A stretch of 63,737 bases of DNA from Gardnerella swidsinskii (GTDB lineage: Bacteria > Actinomycetota > Actinomycetes > Actinomycetales > Bifidobacteriaceae): the NCBI RefSeq assembly GCF_003397705.1, contig NZ_QJVB01000006.1:1-63737 (forward strand), read 5' to 3'. Positions 45,551 through 54,209 of the stretch are shown in pieces; the first letter of the stretch is position 1, and each line of letters opens with the position of its first letter. The position numbers and the translations under genes are program-made. The notes beneath the pieces were generated by a model that saw only the letters and a list, made by a program, of their open reading frames with translations, had not been told where the DNA came from and searched no databases.

Positions 45551-45966
45551 AAGAATTTTGGAATACACTACAGTTGGCTTTCACAGTAGTAGGCGGCTGG
45601 CTGGGATACTTTTTAGGTGGGTGCGATGGTTTGATCCTCGCACTTCTTTTATTTGTGGTAACTGATTACATCACTGGCGTGATGTGTGCGGCGATTGATA
45701 AAAAGCTTTCAAGCAGCGTGGGTTTTAAGGGCATCTTTAGAAAGGTGCTCATTTTTATGCTTGTTGGCATAGCAAACATTATAGATTTTCAGGTTATTAA
45801 GCAAGGAAGTGTGATTAGAACTGCGGTAATTTTCTTTTACCTGTCTAACGAAGGACTTTCACTCATCGAAAACGCGGCTCACCTGGGGCTTCCAGTGCCT
45901 GAGAAATTAAAAAACGTTTTAGAACAATTACACGACAAAGACAGAAAGGACAATACTCATGAGTAA
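45547..45966 (+). CDS. Holin (phage_holin_4 / TcdE-like family)
   Basis: This 139-aa membrane protein has three to four hydrophobic segments, the motif FVVTDYITGVMCA and a charged C-terminus, the Cph1/TcdE-like holin pattern. Holins open the membrane for the lysin encoded next. AAGGAGGCGG precedes ATG 45547; the end overlaps the lysin gene by 8 bp. Confidence 0.9.
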   Translation: MKEFWNTLQLAFTVVGGWLGYFLGGCDGLILALLLFVVTDYITGVMCAAIDKKLSSSVGFKGIFRKVLIFMLVGIANIIDFQVIKQGSVIRTAVIFFYLSNEGLSLIENAAHLGLPVPEKLKNVLEQLHDKDRKDNTHE

Positions 45967-46879
45967 AAAAGGAATAGACGTATCAGTATGGCAGGGTGAC
46001 ATTGATTTCAATGCGGTGAAAGCATCCGGTGTTGAGTTTGTGATCATTCGAGCAGGATACGGTATCGGACACAAAGACAAGTGGTTTGAGGAAAACTATC
46101 GTAAAGCAAAAACAGCCGGTCTTGATGTGGGCTCTTACTGGTATTCTTACGCAAGCTCTGCAGGTGAGGCGGCTTTAGAGGCTCAAAGCTGCGTGAACAT
46201 ACTTTCAGGTAAGAGTTTCGAGTATCCTATTTACTTTGATTTGGAAGAAAAAAGCCAGCTTAACCGTGGACGGGATTTCTGTGATTCTTTGATTACAAGT
46301 TTTTGTAACAAGCTGGAAGCTTGCGGGTATTATGCAGGTTTTTACACTTCGCTTTCAGTAGCTAATAACCTTGTGTCCGCTCATGTTAGAGACCGTTACG
46401 CTTTGTGGATCGCACAGTGGAACACGCACTGTAGCTATCAAGGTTCGTATGGTCTTTGGCAATACTCGTCAAGTGGCAGTGTTGACGGTATAGCAGGCAG
46501 AGTTGACATGGATTATGCTTACGTAGATTATCCAAGCGTGATTAAAAACGCTGGGTTAAACGGGTATCAAAACGGTGGCTCTTACACTGCTCCTCAAACG
46601 TCAAGTATTGATGAAGTGGCAAGAGAAGTTATTAACGGTGATTGGGGTAACGGAAATGAGCGTAAAAACCGTTTAATTTCTGCCGGATACGATTATGCGA
46701 GCGTGCAAAATAAGGTTAATGAACTTCTTGGTGTTAAAGCTTATAGAAAGTCGGTTGATGAGCTTGCACGTGAAGTGATCCGAGGCACGTGGGGTAACGG
46801 TAACACACGAAAACAGCGTCTAACTCAAGCAGGATACGATTATAATGCAGTACAAAAACGAGTAAACGAACTCTTGTAA
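45959..46879 (+). CDS. Endolysin: GH25 muramidase with two CW_7 repeats
   Basis: This 306-aa lysin has an N-terminal glycoside hydrolase 25 domain (about residues 1-195, with GIDVSVWQGDIDF, YFDLEE and a DMDYAYVDYP strand). Two C-terminal Cpl-7-type wall-binding repeats follow (about 216-258 and 266-306), each with a WGNGN(E/T)RK core. It cuts the glycan strands of the host wall. It closes the late operon. Confidence 0.95.
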   Translation: MSKKGIDVSVWQGDIDFNAVKASGVEFVIIRAGYGIGHKDKWFEENYRKAKTAGLDVGSYWYSYASSAGEAALEAQSCVNILSGKSFEYPIYFDLEEKSQLNRGRDFCDSLITSFCNKLEACGYYAGFYTSLSVANNLVSAHVRDRYALWIAQWNTHCSYQGSYGLWQYSSSGSVDGIAGRVDMDYAYVDYPSVIKNAGLNGYQNGGSYTAPQTSSIDEVAREVINGDWGNGNERKNRLISAGYDYASVQNKVNELLGVKAYRKSVDELAREVIRGTWGNGNTRKQRLTQAGYDYNAVQKRVNELL

Positions 46880-46899
46880 AACAGTTTGAAACACTTATA

Positions 46900-46947
46900 A
46901 AGCCCGAGGCTTGTTCCTACATTGGAGCAATCCTCGGGCTTTTTTTA
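46900..46947 (+). terminator. Strong terminator after the lysin gene
   Basis: AAGCCCGAGG (46900-46909) pairs with CCTCGGGCTT (46932-46941), enclosing a small inner stem, and T-rich sequence follows. Confidence 0.85.
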
Positions 46948-46967
46948 TTTTTGAAAACTTTTTTTAG

Positions 46968-47018
46968 AAAAACCGTCAGATTATCACCTTTCCCAAGGCT
47001 ACCCCATAGAAGGGCACA
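46968..47018 (+). promoter_or_regulatory. Repeated leader motif, copy 1 (before the DUF2800/DUF2815 operon)
   Basis: AAAAACCGTCAGATT and CTTTCCCAAGGCTACC, then CCCATAGAAGGG, recur at 51891-51945 with the same order. Here the ATG of the first gene is 27 bp after the hairpin-like end. The motif resembles candidate leader RNAs reported upstream of DUF2800 genes, but I cannot check the consensus. Confidence 0.55.
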
Positions 47019-47044
47019 AAGTCCTTTTAGAAAGGAGGCGGCAC

Positions 47045-47230
47045 ATGAAACAAAAACTTGTCGTAAGTGTTTCAAAAAAGCCTAAAGAAGATGGGCTTGC
47101 AAGTTGTAAACCTATCGGGCTGAGAGAAAAAATCATCCGATTCTTTCTCGGAAAGAAAGAAGACATCATGGTCTTTATTCCAAGTAACAGAATCGATGAA
47201 GTTGTGGTTCAAAACAAGAAAGGTGAATAA
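47045..47230 (+). CDS. Small basic protein, unknown (61 aa)
   Basis: This Lys-rich 61-aa protein has no recognised domain. It opens the second replication operon behind AAAGGAGGCGG. It ends 2 bp before the next ATG. Confidence 0.6.
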   Translation: MKQKLVVSVSKKPKEDGLASCKPIGLREKIIRFFLGKKEDIMVFIPSNRIDEVVVQNKKGE

Positions 47231-47232
47231 GA

Positions 47233-47523
47233 ATGAACGAAAACACGGTAAAAAAGATAATTGGCGATCTTGAATCACTGATTTGTCACCTAAAAGAGAT
47301 CACGGGTGAAACAACACATAAGACATTACCAAAACAAACGCCTGAAACTAAAAAGGTAAGTTTGGAGGATGTGCGAGCGGTTTTAGCAAAACTTAGCCAG
47401 CTGGGAAAGACAGCTGAGGTGAAGAAACTCATCGTAAAGCACGGTGCACAAAAGCTCTCAGATATTCCTGAAAGCGAATATGCGAGCCTGTTGCATGAAG
47501 CGGAGGGAATTAAAGGTGACTAA
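47233..47523 (+). CDS. Helical protein with LEM/HeH-like C-terminal (96 aa)
   Basis: The C-terminal half (VRAVLAKLSQLGKTAEVKKL, then IVKHGAQKLSDIPESEYASL) resembles the helical tails of phage recombination and single-strand DNA-binding proteins. It overlaps the DUF2800 gene by 8 bp, with which it probably acts. The function is unproven. Confidence 0.65.
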   Translation: MNENTVKKIIGDLESLICHLKEITGETTHKTLPKQTPETKKVSLEDVRAVLAKLSQLGKTAEVKKLIVKHGAQKLSDIPESEYASLLHEAEGIKGD

Positions 47524-48646
47524 GCATGCTTTACTTTCCCCTTCTTCTGCTCACAGGTGGATTAAGTGCACTCCTAGCGCTGTTTTAGAAGAAAAGTTTG
47601 AAAACACTACTTCTGTGGCGGCTGAGGAAGGAACGGCGGCACACGCGTGGTGTGAGTATAAGCTGAATAAGCTTCTTAACCGTCCGTGTGAAAAACCGTC
47701 AACCGAGTATGACTCAAACGAGATGCAGGAATGCTCGGATGCTTACGTGGATTTCGTAATGGAAAAATACGAGCAGGCAAAACTTAACTGTCAAGATCCT
47801 ATCCTTCTCATCGAGCAGAAGGTTGATTTTTCAGCTTACGTGCCTGATGGGTTTGGTACGGCGGACTGCATTATTGTAGGCGAAAAAACGCTGCAGGTTA
47901 TCGACTTTAAGTACGGTCAAGGCGTGCTGGTTGATGCTTACGAGAATCCTCAGATGAAATGCTACGCGCTTGGAACTTTAACGCTTTTCGACAGCTTGTA
48001 TGAGATACAAACTGTTGAGATGAGTATTTTTCAGCCAAGACGTGACAACGTATCCACTTTCACGCTACCTGTCGAAGAGCTTATCTCTTGGGCTGAAAAA
48101 GTGCTTAAACCTAAAGCAGGGCTTGCTATTAAAGGCGAAGGCGAATTTGAAGCCGGAGACTGGTGCAGGTTTTGCAGGGCAAAAGCCACGTGCCGTAAAC
48201 GTGCGGAAGAAAACCTTAAGCTTGCAGAACTTGAGTTCAAACCGCCATCTGTTTTAACGGATAGTGAGATTGAGGAAGTACTCACGCTTATTCCACAGTT
48301 AACGAAGTGGGCTGATGATGTTTTAGCGTACGCCACAGATTCCGCTATTAACCACGGAAAAGAGTGGAGCGGTTTCAAGCTCGTAGAAGGCAGATCTGTT
48401 CGCAAGTTTAAGGACGAGACAGCTGTTATTGAGAAAGCAAAAGCTCACGGCTTTACCGACATTTTCAAAACTAGTCTTATTGGGTTAACGGAAATGCAAA
48501 AGCTGATGGGCAAGAAAAAATTTGAGGATATTCTGGGCGACCTCATTATAAAACCGTCTGGAAAACTTACGCTCGTACCAGACTCGGATAAGCGGGCAAA
48601 AGTCAATGTTTTAAACGCAAACCAAGAATTCAAAAAGGAGAATTAG
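47516..48646 (+). CDS. DUF2800 protein (RecB/Cas4-like nuclease)
   Basis: This 376-aa PD-(D/E)XK nuclease has AEEGTAAHAWCEYKL, then FGTADCIIVG and LQVIDFKYGQGVLV, giving the catalytic D-...-DxK arrangement, and Cys residues near 213-219 (CRFCRAKATC) that suggest an iron-sulfur site as in Cas4/AddB. GTG 47516 follows GGAGGG. DUF2800 proteins are standard partners of DUF2815 and phage DNA polymerase. Confidence 0.85.
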   Translation: MTKHALLSPSSAHRWIKCTPSAVLEEKFENTTSVAAEEGTAAHAWCEYKLNKLLNRPCEKPSTEYDSNEMQECSDAYVDFVMEKYEQAKLNCQDPILLIEQKVDFSAYVPDGFGTADCIIVGEKTLQVIDFKYGQGVLVDAYENPQMKCYALGTLTLFDSLYEIQTVEMSIFQPRRDNVSTFTLPVEELISWAEKVLKPKAGLAIKGEGEFEAGDWCRFCRAKATCRKRAEENLKLAELEFKPPSVLTDSEIEEVLTLIPQLTKWADDVLAYATDSAINHGKEWSGFKLVEGRSVRKFKDETAVIEKAKAHGFTDIFKTSLIGLTEMQKLMGKKKFEDILGDLIIKPSGKLTLVPDSDKRAKVNVLNANQEFKKEN

Positions 48647-48650
48647 TACT

Positions 48651-49199
48651 ATGTCTAAATTAAATAACACGAAGGTTATCACCGGTAAGAACACGCGTCT
48701 TTCCTATTTCAACGGTTGGGAGCCAAAGTCTATTAACGGAGGCCCTGAAAAATACAGTGTTTCATTGCTTATCCCTAAAGATGATGTTGAAACAGTAAAT
48801 GCTATTGAGAAAGCTATTGATGCTGCGATTGAGGAAGGTGTTGGCAAGTTTGGTGGTAAGAAACCAAACAAGCAAGCAATTAAACTCCCACTCAGGGACG
48901 GGGATATTGAGCGTGATGATGAAGCGTATAAAGGACATTACTTCATTAACGCAAACTCTACTACGCCTCCGCAGATTGTAGACAAGCAGGTAAAACCAAT
49001 CATGGACCGTAGTGAAGTGTATTCAGGCTGCTATGCGAGAGTTTCCATCAACTTCTACGCGTTTAACTCTAACGGTAATAAGGGTATCGCTTGCGGTCTT
49101 GGCAACATTCAAAAAATTCGAGACGGTGAACCACTCGGCGGACGTAGCCTCGCAACCGATGATTTTACGACCTTAGAAGATGATGACTTTCTAGCATAA
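48651..49199 (+). CDS. DUF2815 protein (probable single-strand DNA-binding)
   Basis: This 182-aa protein has the DUF2815 pattern: ARVSINFYAFN near residue 129 and an acidic C-terminal tail (TTLEDDDFLA), a feature shared with single-strand DNA-binding proteins. It follows DUF2800 by 5 bp and precedes the polymerase genes. AAAAGGAG precedes the ATG. Confidence 0.85.
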   Translation: MSKLNNTKVITGKNTRLSYFNGWEPKSINGGPEKYSVSLLIPKDDVETVNAIEKAIDAAIEEGVGKFGGKKPNKQAIKLPLRDGDIERDDEAYKGHYFINANSTTPPQIVDKQVKPIMDRSEVYSGCYARVSINFYAFNSNGNKGIACGLGNIQKIRDGEPLGGRSLATDDFTTLEDDDFLA

Positions 49200-49212
49200 G
49201 GAGCATGTGAAG

Positions 49213-49323
49213 ATGATTAGCTGGTTTGTTGGAGTATTTGCTGGCGTATTGCTTCTTGATTTCGTGGTAAGAAAACTTGTCAGTCTTTATATCGAAGTCA
49301 AAAACATGCTGAACAGAAAGTAA
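49213..49323 (+). CDS. Small membrane peptide (36 aa)
   Basis: ATG 49213 lies 8 bp after AAGGAG. The product is MISWFVGVFAGVLLLDFVV followed by a basic amphipathic tail, so one membrane span is predicted. It is too short to assign; small peptides of this kind are common in clostridial phages between DUF2815 and polymerase genes. Confidence 0.55.
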   Translation: MISWFVGVFAGVLLLDFVVRKLVSLYIEVKNMLNRK

Positions 49324-49383
49324 GAAAGTCGAGGAGGTGGCAGGTTTTCTGTCACCTCTTTTATTAACTTGGAGGTGAAATGA

Positions 49384-49917
49384 ATGAAAAATAGATGCGA
49401 AATCTGGAAAGATATTCCAGGATATGAAGGTAAATATCAAGCAAGCACAGAAGGACGAATACGAAGTCTAAGTAGATACGTTCGTGGAAGGTGCCACTTT
49501 ACTGGTCATTATTTCAAACGAAAAATTAAAGGGCGGATATTGAGGCCTGGGAAATTTTGCAAGACTGGTCATTTATCTGTTGTTTTAGGTCATGGAGAAA
49601 ATGGAAGACCAGTTCATCAGCTAGTTCTTCTTACATTTAAAGGAAAACCTGATAAAGATCAAGAAGTACTTCATATCAACGGTGATCCGGCAGATAACAG
49701 ATTATGCAACTTGAGATATGGGACTAGAACAGAAAATATATTAGACGTTTATAAACAGGGTGGAAAGTGGAGAAAGCTATCCATTGAAGACGTTTATATG
49801 ATTAGGTTTTACCTGCTTTGCGGTTTTACAGGTTCTTCAATTGCAAAAAAATTTAATGTATCACCTTTCACAATAAGCTGTATAAAATTAAGGAGAACAT
49901 ACGGATGGCTAAAATAA
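49384..49917 (+). CDS. NUMOD4-HNH homing-type endonuclease
   Basis: This 177-aa protein has an N-terminal NUMOD4 motif (EIWKDIPGYEGKYQASTEGR), an HNH-type core (VHQLVLLTFKGKP, VLHINGDPADNRLCNLRYGT) and a C-terminal helix-turn-helix (GSSIAKKFNVSPFTI). It looks like a free-standing selfish nuclease inserted between DUF2815 and the polymerase gene, whose start it overlaps by 13 bp. Its base composition is slightly more AT-rich than the neighbours. Confidence 0.88.
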   Translation: MKNRCEIWKDIPGYEGKYQASTEGRIRSLSRYVRGRCHFTGHYFKRKIKGRILRPGKFCKTGHLSVVLGHGENGRPVHQLVLLTFKGKPDKDQEVLHINGDPADNRLCNLRYGTRTENILDVYKQGGKWRKLSIEDVYMIRFYLLCGFTGSSIAKKFNVSPFTISCIKLRRTYGWLK

Positions 49918-51890
49918 GAGAATTGTCCGTGGATTTGGAGACGTTTTCCTCCGTTGACCTTAAAAAATGTGGTGTTTACAAGTACGCAGAATCGGATGAT
50001 TTTGAGATACTGCTCTTTGGCTATAGTGTGGACGGTAGTGAAGTTCAGGTCGTTGACTTAGCACAAGGTGAAACCATACCCGAGGTTGTGCTTTCTGCTT
50101 TAACGGATAAAACGGTTATAAAGTGGGCGTTTAACGCTCAGTTTGAAAGAGTGTGCTTATCACGCTATTTGCGAGATAAAGGCATCAATGTTAACCCTAG
50201 TCAGACAGTGAAAAGTGAAAGCTTGTTTTTAAACCCAAGCTCCTGGCATTGCACAATGATCTGGTCAGCCACCCTGGGGCTTCCCATGTCTTTGGAAAGC
50301 GTGGGAGCAGTATTGGGGCTTGATAAGCAGAAACTCACTGAGGGTAAGAATCTTATTAAATATTTCTGCCTGCCGTGTAATCCTACGAAAGTAAACGGTG
50401 GAAGAACAAGAAACAAGTATTTTCACGATAAGGAAAAGTGGGAGCTTTTCAAATCGTATAACAAGCGTGATGTGGAAGTTGAAATGAGTATTCAAGAAAA
50501 ACTCTCACGCTTTCCCGTACCAGACTTTGTATGGCAGGAGTTTTATCTCGACCAACAGATAAACGATCGTGGGATAGGAATAGATCCTCTTTTCGTTGAA
50601 TCAGCCATAAAACTCGACCAGGAGGTGAAAACGCATCTCATGAGTGAGCTTAAGCATATTACAGGTTTAGAAAACCCGAACTCAGTGTTACAAATGCGCT
50701 CTTGGCTTAAAGAGCATGGTCTTGAAATGGAGTCGCTTGGTAAAAAAGAAGTCGCTAAAGAGCTTAAAACAGTGGGTAAAGAACTGGCGGAAGTTTTACG
50801 GCTTCGCCAGCAGCTTGCCAAATCCTCGGTGAAAAAGTATACGGCGATGAAAAACGCTGCCTGCATGGATTATCGGGAGCGTGGCATGTTTCGCTTCTAT
50901 GGTGCAAACCGAACAGGAAGATTCGCAGGAAGACTCGTGCAATTACAAAACCTGCCACAAAACCATCTGCCTGACCTTGATGAGGCTAGAAGCCTTGTTA
51001 AACAGGGAAACGTTGAAGCATTAGAAATGCTTTATGAGGATATTCCGGATACTTTATCCCAGCTTATTCGAACCGCTTTTATTCCACGCACGGGATTTAA
51101 GTTTATTGTCGCGGACTTTTCAGCGATCGAAGCGAGAGTCTTGGCTTGGCTTGCTGGTGAAAAATGGCGTATGCAAGTATTCGAGGAAGGAAAAGACATC
51201 TACTGCTCGTCAGCCTCTCAAATGTTTGGCGTACCCGTTGAAAAACACGGAGTAAACGGTCACCTGCGGCAGAAAGGAAAGATCGCGGAACTCGCTCTTG
51301 GATACGGCGGCTCTGTTGGAGCGTTAAAAGCCATGGGAGCACTCGACATGGGTCTTAACGAGGATGAACTGCAGCCACTTGTTGACGCGTGGAGATCATC
51401 TAACCCAATGGTGACAACACTGTGGTGGGATGTGGACAGAGCGGTAAAACAGTGTGTACACGAACATGTATCTGTTCGAACACACAATATTGTGTTCACT
51501 TACAAGAGTGGGTTTCTTATCATCAAACTGCCTTCGAAAAGATGCCTTTACTATGTGAAACCGCGTGTGGAAGAAAACAAGTACGGTGGTGAATCGGTCA
51601 CCTATGAGGGTGTGGGATCTACTAAAAAATGGGAGCGGCTGGAAAGCTACGGTCCTAAATTCGTGGAAAACATTACGCAAGCTATAGCTCGTGACATTCT
51701 ACTTTACGCCATGCAAACGCTGAAAGAATATCGCATTGTCGCGCACGTGCATGATGAAGCCATTATCGAAACCGATAAGAATGTGAGTGTTCAAAGCGTG
51801 TGTGAGCTCATGGGAAGAACACCACCTTGGGCAGAAGGGCTTGTTTTACGAGCTGACGGCTACGAGTGTGAGTTTTACAAAAAAGATTAA
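49905..51890 (+). CDS. Phage DNA polymerase (family A, PolA-like)
   Basis: This 661-aa polymerase has an N-terminal 3'-5' exonuclease domain starting with VDLETFSS. Its family A core has motif A DFSAIEARVLAWLAGE (about residue 402), motif B around RQKGKIAELALGYG and motif C VHDEAIIE. It probably replicates the phage genome together with the VapE protein. The leader motif copy begins right after its stop. Confidence 0.93.
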   Translation: MAKIRELSVDLETFSSVDLKKCGVYKYAESDDFEILLFGYSVDGSEVQVVDLAQGETIPEVVLSALTDKTVIKWAFNAQFERVCLSRYLRDKGINVNPSQTVKSESLFLNPSSWHCTMIWSATLGLPMSLESVGAVLGLDKQKLTEGKNLIKYFCLPCNPTKVNGGRTRNKYFHDKEKWELFKSYNKRDVEVEMSIQEKLSRFPVPDFVWQEFYLDQQINDRGIGIDPLFVESAIKLDQEVKTHLMSELKHITGLENPNSVLQMRSWLKEHGLEMESLGKKEVAKELKTVGKELAEVLRLRQQLAKSSVKKYTAMKNAACMDYRERGMFRFYGANRTGRFAGRLVQLQNLPQNHLPDLDEARSLVKQGNVEALEMLYEDIPDTLSQLIRTAFIPRTGFKFIVADFSAIEARVLAWLAGEKWRMQVFEEGKDIYCSSASQMFGVPVEKHGVNGHLRQKGKIAELALGYGGSVGALKAMGALDMGLNEDELQPLVDAWRSSNPMVTTLWWDVDRAVKQCVHEHVSVRTHNIVFTYKSGFLIIKLPSKRCLYYVKPRVEENKYGGESVTYEGVGSTKKWERLESYGPKFVENITQAIARDILLYAMQTLKEYRIVAHVHDEAIIETDKNVSVQSVCELMGRTPPWAEGLVLRADGYECEFYKKD

Positions 51891-51945
51891 AAAACCGTCA
51901 GATTTTATTCTTTCCCAAGGCTACCTCATAGGAGGTGGCCTTTTT
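51891..51945 (+). promoter_or_regulatory. Repeated leader motif, copy 2, with ribosome-site hairpin
   Basis: AAAACCGTCAGATT and CTTTCCCAAGGCTACC recur as at 46968. Here the end forms a nearly perfect hairpin, GGCTACCTC-ATAG-GAGGTGGCC, which includes the ribosome site, and is followed by five T and ATG 51946. The structure could act as terminator or as translation lock. Confidence 0.6.
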
Positions 51946-52356
51946 ATGAATATGGAAGAACAACGCAAGGTCAAATTACTAAGAGATGAAGGTCTTAGCT
52001 ATACGCAGATTGCAAACCGTATGGATGTTTCCGTTAATACGATTAAAAGCTACTGCAAACGTAACAGTCTAGGCGTAATCCAGTCTACGAAAATACAGAC
52101 GGCATTATGTGAATCTTGTTCAAAACCAATCAAGCAAAACAAAGGAAGAAAAGTTAAACGTTTCTGCTCTGACGCGTGTAGAAACACGTGGTGGAACAAG
52201 CATAAACAGTTGGTAAAAAGACAGGCAAACTATGAGTGCACTTGTCTTAACTGCAAAAATTCTTTTATCTCTTACGGTAATAAAACCAGAAAATACTGCT
52301 GCCACGCCTGCTACATAGAACATCGTTTTGGAGGTGAGCATCATGCAAATCAGTAA
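51946..52356 (+). CDS. HTH regulator with two zinc-ribbon segments (136 aa)
   Basis: An N-terminal sigma-like helix-turn-helix (residues 6-40, GLSYTQIANRMDVSVNTIKS) is followed by two Cys4 zinc clusters (CESCSKP...CSDAC and CLNCKNS...CCHAC). It may regulate the recombinase genes that follow or assist recombination. ATG 51946 follows GGAGGTGG, which the leader hairpin can mask. It overlaps the next gene by 14 bp. Confidence 0.75.
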   Translation: MNMEEQRKVKLLRDEGLSYTQIANRMDVSVNTIKSYCKRNSLGVIQSTKIQTALCESCSKPIKQNKGRKVKRFCSDACRNTWWNKHKQLVKRQANYECTCLNCKNSFISYGNKTRKYCCHACYIEHRFGGEHHANQ

Positions 52357-52555
52357 GGATGTTCACGGGCTAACGGATGTTAAAGCCAGAGCTTGGACAA
52401 AAGAGAGTATGCAGGCGGATTTTTGCTTTGAAATAGCCGAAAAACTTACCGTTTCACTCTTTAAAAAGGGGCTTATCAGCGAGCAAGAAAAAGAAAAAAT
52501 AAGCCGTCTTAACAGGGAAAAATTTCACCCGTTTTACAAGGAATTATTGGGTTAA
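52343..52555 (+). CDS. Small SHOCT-like protein (70 aa), recombinase-linked
   Basis: This 70-aa protein ends with LFKKGLISEQEKEKI, similar to SHOCT domains found near recombinase genes. ATG 52343 follows GGAGGTG. As a short protein directly before the recombinase cassette it could be a directionality factor; that is only a position-based guess. Confidence 0.6.
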   Translation: MQISKDVHGLTDVKARAWTKESMQADFCFEIAEKLTVSLFKKGLISEQEKEKISRLNREKFHPFYKELLG

Positions 52556-52559
52556 AAGC

Positions 52560-52588
52560 TTGATAAACACTGCTTTTAGAGTGATGTA
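52560..52588 (+). promoter_or_regulatory. Repeated phage promoter motif, copy 4 (recombinase operon)
   Basis: TTGATA-17-GATGTA with TTTAGAGT before the second element, identical in design to copies 1-3. It starts 5 bp after the previous gene and drives the recombinase cassette. Confidence 0.7.
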
Positions 52589-52616
52589 TATGACTGTAAG
52601 AAAGTGGGGTGAGATG

Positions 52617-54209
52617 ATGAAAATGATAACAAAACTGGAAGCCAAACAGCCGGATAATTCTCTTAGAAAAATACGGGTTGCAGCGTATGCGAGAGTTTCT
52701 ACCGACAGTGATGAACAGCTTCTCAGTCTAGAGGTACAAAAGGAGCATTACGAAAACTATATTAAGTCTAATCCCTTCTGGGAGTATGCGGGGCTTTACT
52801 TTGACGAGGGTATTAGCGGCACGAAAATCGATAAGCGTGAAAGTCTTAAACAACTGCTTAAAGAGTGTGAGAGCGGTCAGATAGACAGGATTGTTACAAA
52901 GTCTATTAGTAGGCTTGCAAGAAACACGGTTGACTGTCTTGAAATAGTTAGAAAACTTACCGGTCTTGGTATTTATTTGTATTTTGAGAAAGAAAACATT
53001 GATACCGAGCATATGAGTTCGGAGCTTATGCTTTCTATCTTAAGTTCCATTGCGCAAAGCGAGTCAAGATCCATCTCGGAAAACAGCATGTGGTCAATTC
53101 AGAAACGGTTTGAAAACGGAAGCTATGTCATTTCTTCCCCATCGTATGGCTATAAAAACGAGAACGGGAAAATGATTATCGTTCCAAAGGAAGCTGAGGT
53201 TATAAAAGACATCTTTAGTATGGCACTTTTAGGTAAAGGCGGGCGTGTGATAGCTAATGAGCTGACGGCTAAAAAGATTCCTGCGAAAAGAGGTGCTAAA
53301 TGGTCTTCGACTACCGTGAACGCTATTTTGAACAATAAAACATACACAGGGGATGTGATTTTTCAAAAGACATTTACAGACGATAATTTTAACCGTCATA
53401 AAAACTGTGGCGAGAAAAAACAGTATGTTATTGAAAACCATCACGAAGCTATCATCAGTCATGAAACTTTTAATCTTGTGCATGATCTTAGACAGAAGAG
53501 GAAATTAAAACTAAATATTACCGGCGGTAGTAATAAATACCTTGCTAGATATGTGTTTTCAGGGAAACTTTACTGCGGTAATTGTCATAGTAGGTTAAAG
53601 AAACACGACCGGCATAAAAAAGATGGAGCCTATGTTGTTTGGTGTTGTACCAAGCATATACGTGATATTAAATGCTGCCCTATGAAAGCTGTAAAAGAGG
53701 AGTATGTTAAATTAGCTTTTCTTCAAATGCTTAACAAGCTCAAAGCAACATACGCTCAAATATTAACGCCTTTCATAACAAGCTTAAGAAACGTGAATAG
53801 TAAAGACGGTTTGAACAAGGTTATCGAACTCGAAGAAAAAAAGCTTAAGCTGCAAGAACAAGAGCAAGTACTCAGTAAGCTTTTAGCCGGTGGCTACATT
53901 GAGATGGATTCCTACTATCTGGAAAGCAATCAGCTTAAAACGGAAATAGATACTTGTCTTAAGGAAAAACTTCAGCTTTCCAACAGCCTAAACGGTAACT
54001 TAACGCACTTAAACGAGGCGCAAAAACTTCAACGGTTCGTAAGCGTCACAGAAGTATTTAGCGAGTTTAAGAACGAGGATTTTCTGGATTTTGTAGACAA
54101 TGTCGTAGTTAAAAGCAGAACAGAATTTATTTTTCATTTGAAATGCGGATTGGAATTAGAAGAAGAGGTGAAAGAAACATGGCACACATCCCATACGGTT
54201 ACCGAATAG
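52617..54209 (+). CDS. Large serine recombinase 1 (530 aa)
   Basis: The resolvase domain has YARVSTD with nucleophile Ser28 and TKSISRLARNT. A recombinase domain (about residues 150-260), a zinc ribbon (CGNCHSRLKKHD...CCTKH...CCPMK) and a coiled coil of about 60 residues follow. ATG 52617 is used, behind GGGGTGAG; the long upstream frame begins inside the promoter copy. It overlaps the fragment gene by 31 bp. It should integrate or excise the prophage together with the second recombinase, which shares the same architecture but not close identity. Confidence 0.92.
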   Translation: MKMITKLEAKQPDNSLRKIRVAAYARVSTDSDEQLLSLEVQKEHYENYIKSNPFWEYAGLYFDEGISGTKIDKRESLKQLLKECESGQIDRIVTKSISRLARNTVDCLEIVRKLTGLGIYLYFEKENIDTEHMSSELMLSILSSIAQSESRSISENSMWSIQKRFENGSYVISSPSYGYKNENGKMIIVPKEAEVIKDIFSMALLGKGGRVIANELTAKKIPAKRGAKWSSTTVNAILNNKTYTGDVIFQKTFTDDNFNRHKNCGEKKQYVIENHHEAIISHETFNLVHDLRQKRKLKLNITGGSNKYLARYVFSGKLYCGNCHSRLKKHDRHKKDGAYVVWCCTKHIRDIKCCPMKAVKEEYVKLAFLQMLNKLKATYAQILTPFITSLRNVNSKDGLNKVIELEEKKLKLQEQEQVLSKLLAGGYIEMDSYYLESNQLKTEIDTCLKEKLQLSNSLNGNLTHLNEAQKLQRFVSVTEVFSEFKNEDFLDFVDNVVVKSRTEFIFHLKCGLELEEEVKETWHTSHTVTE

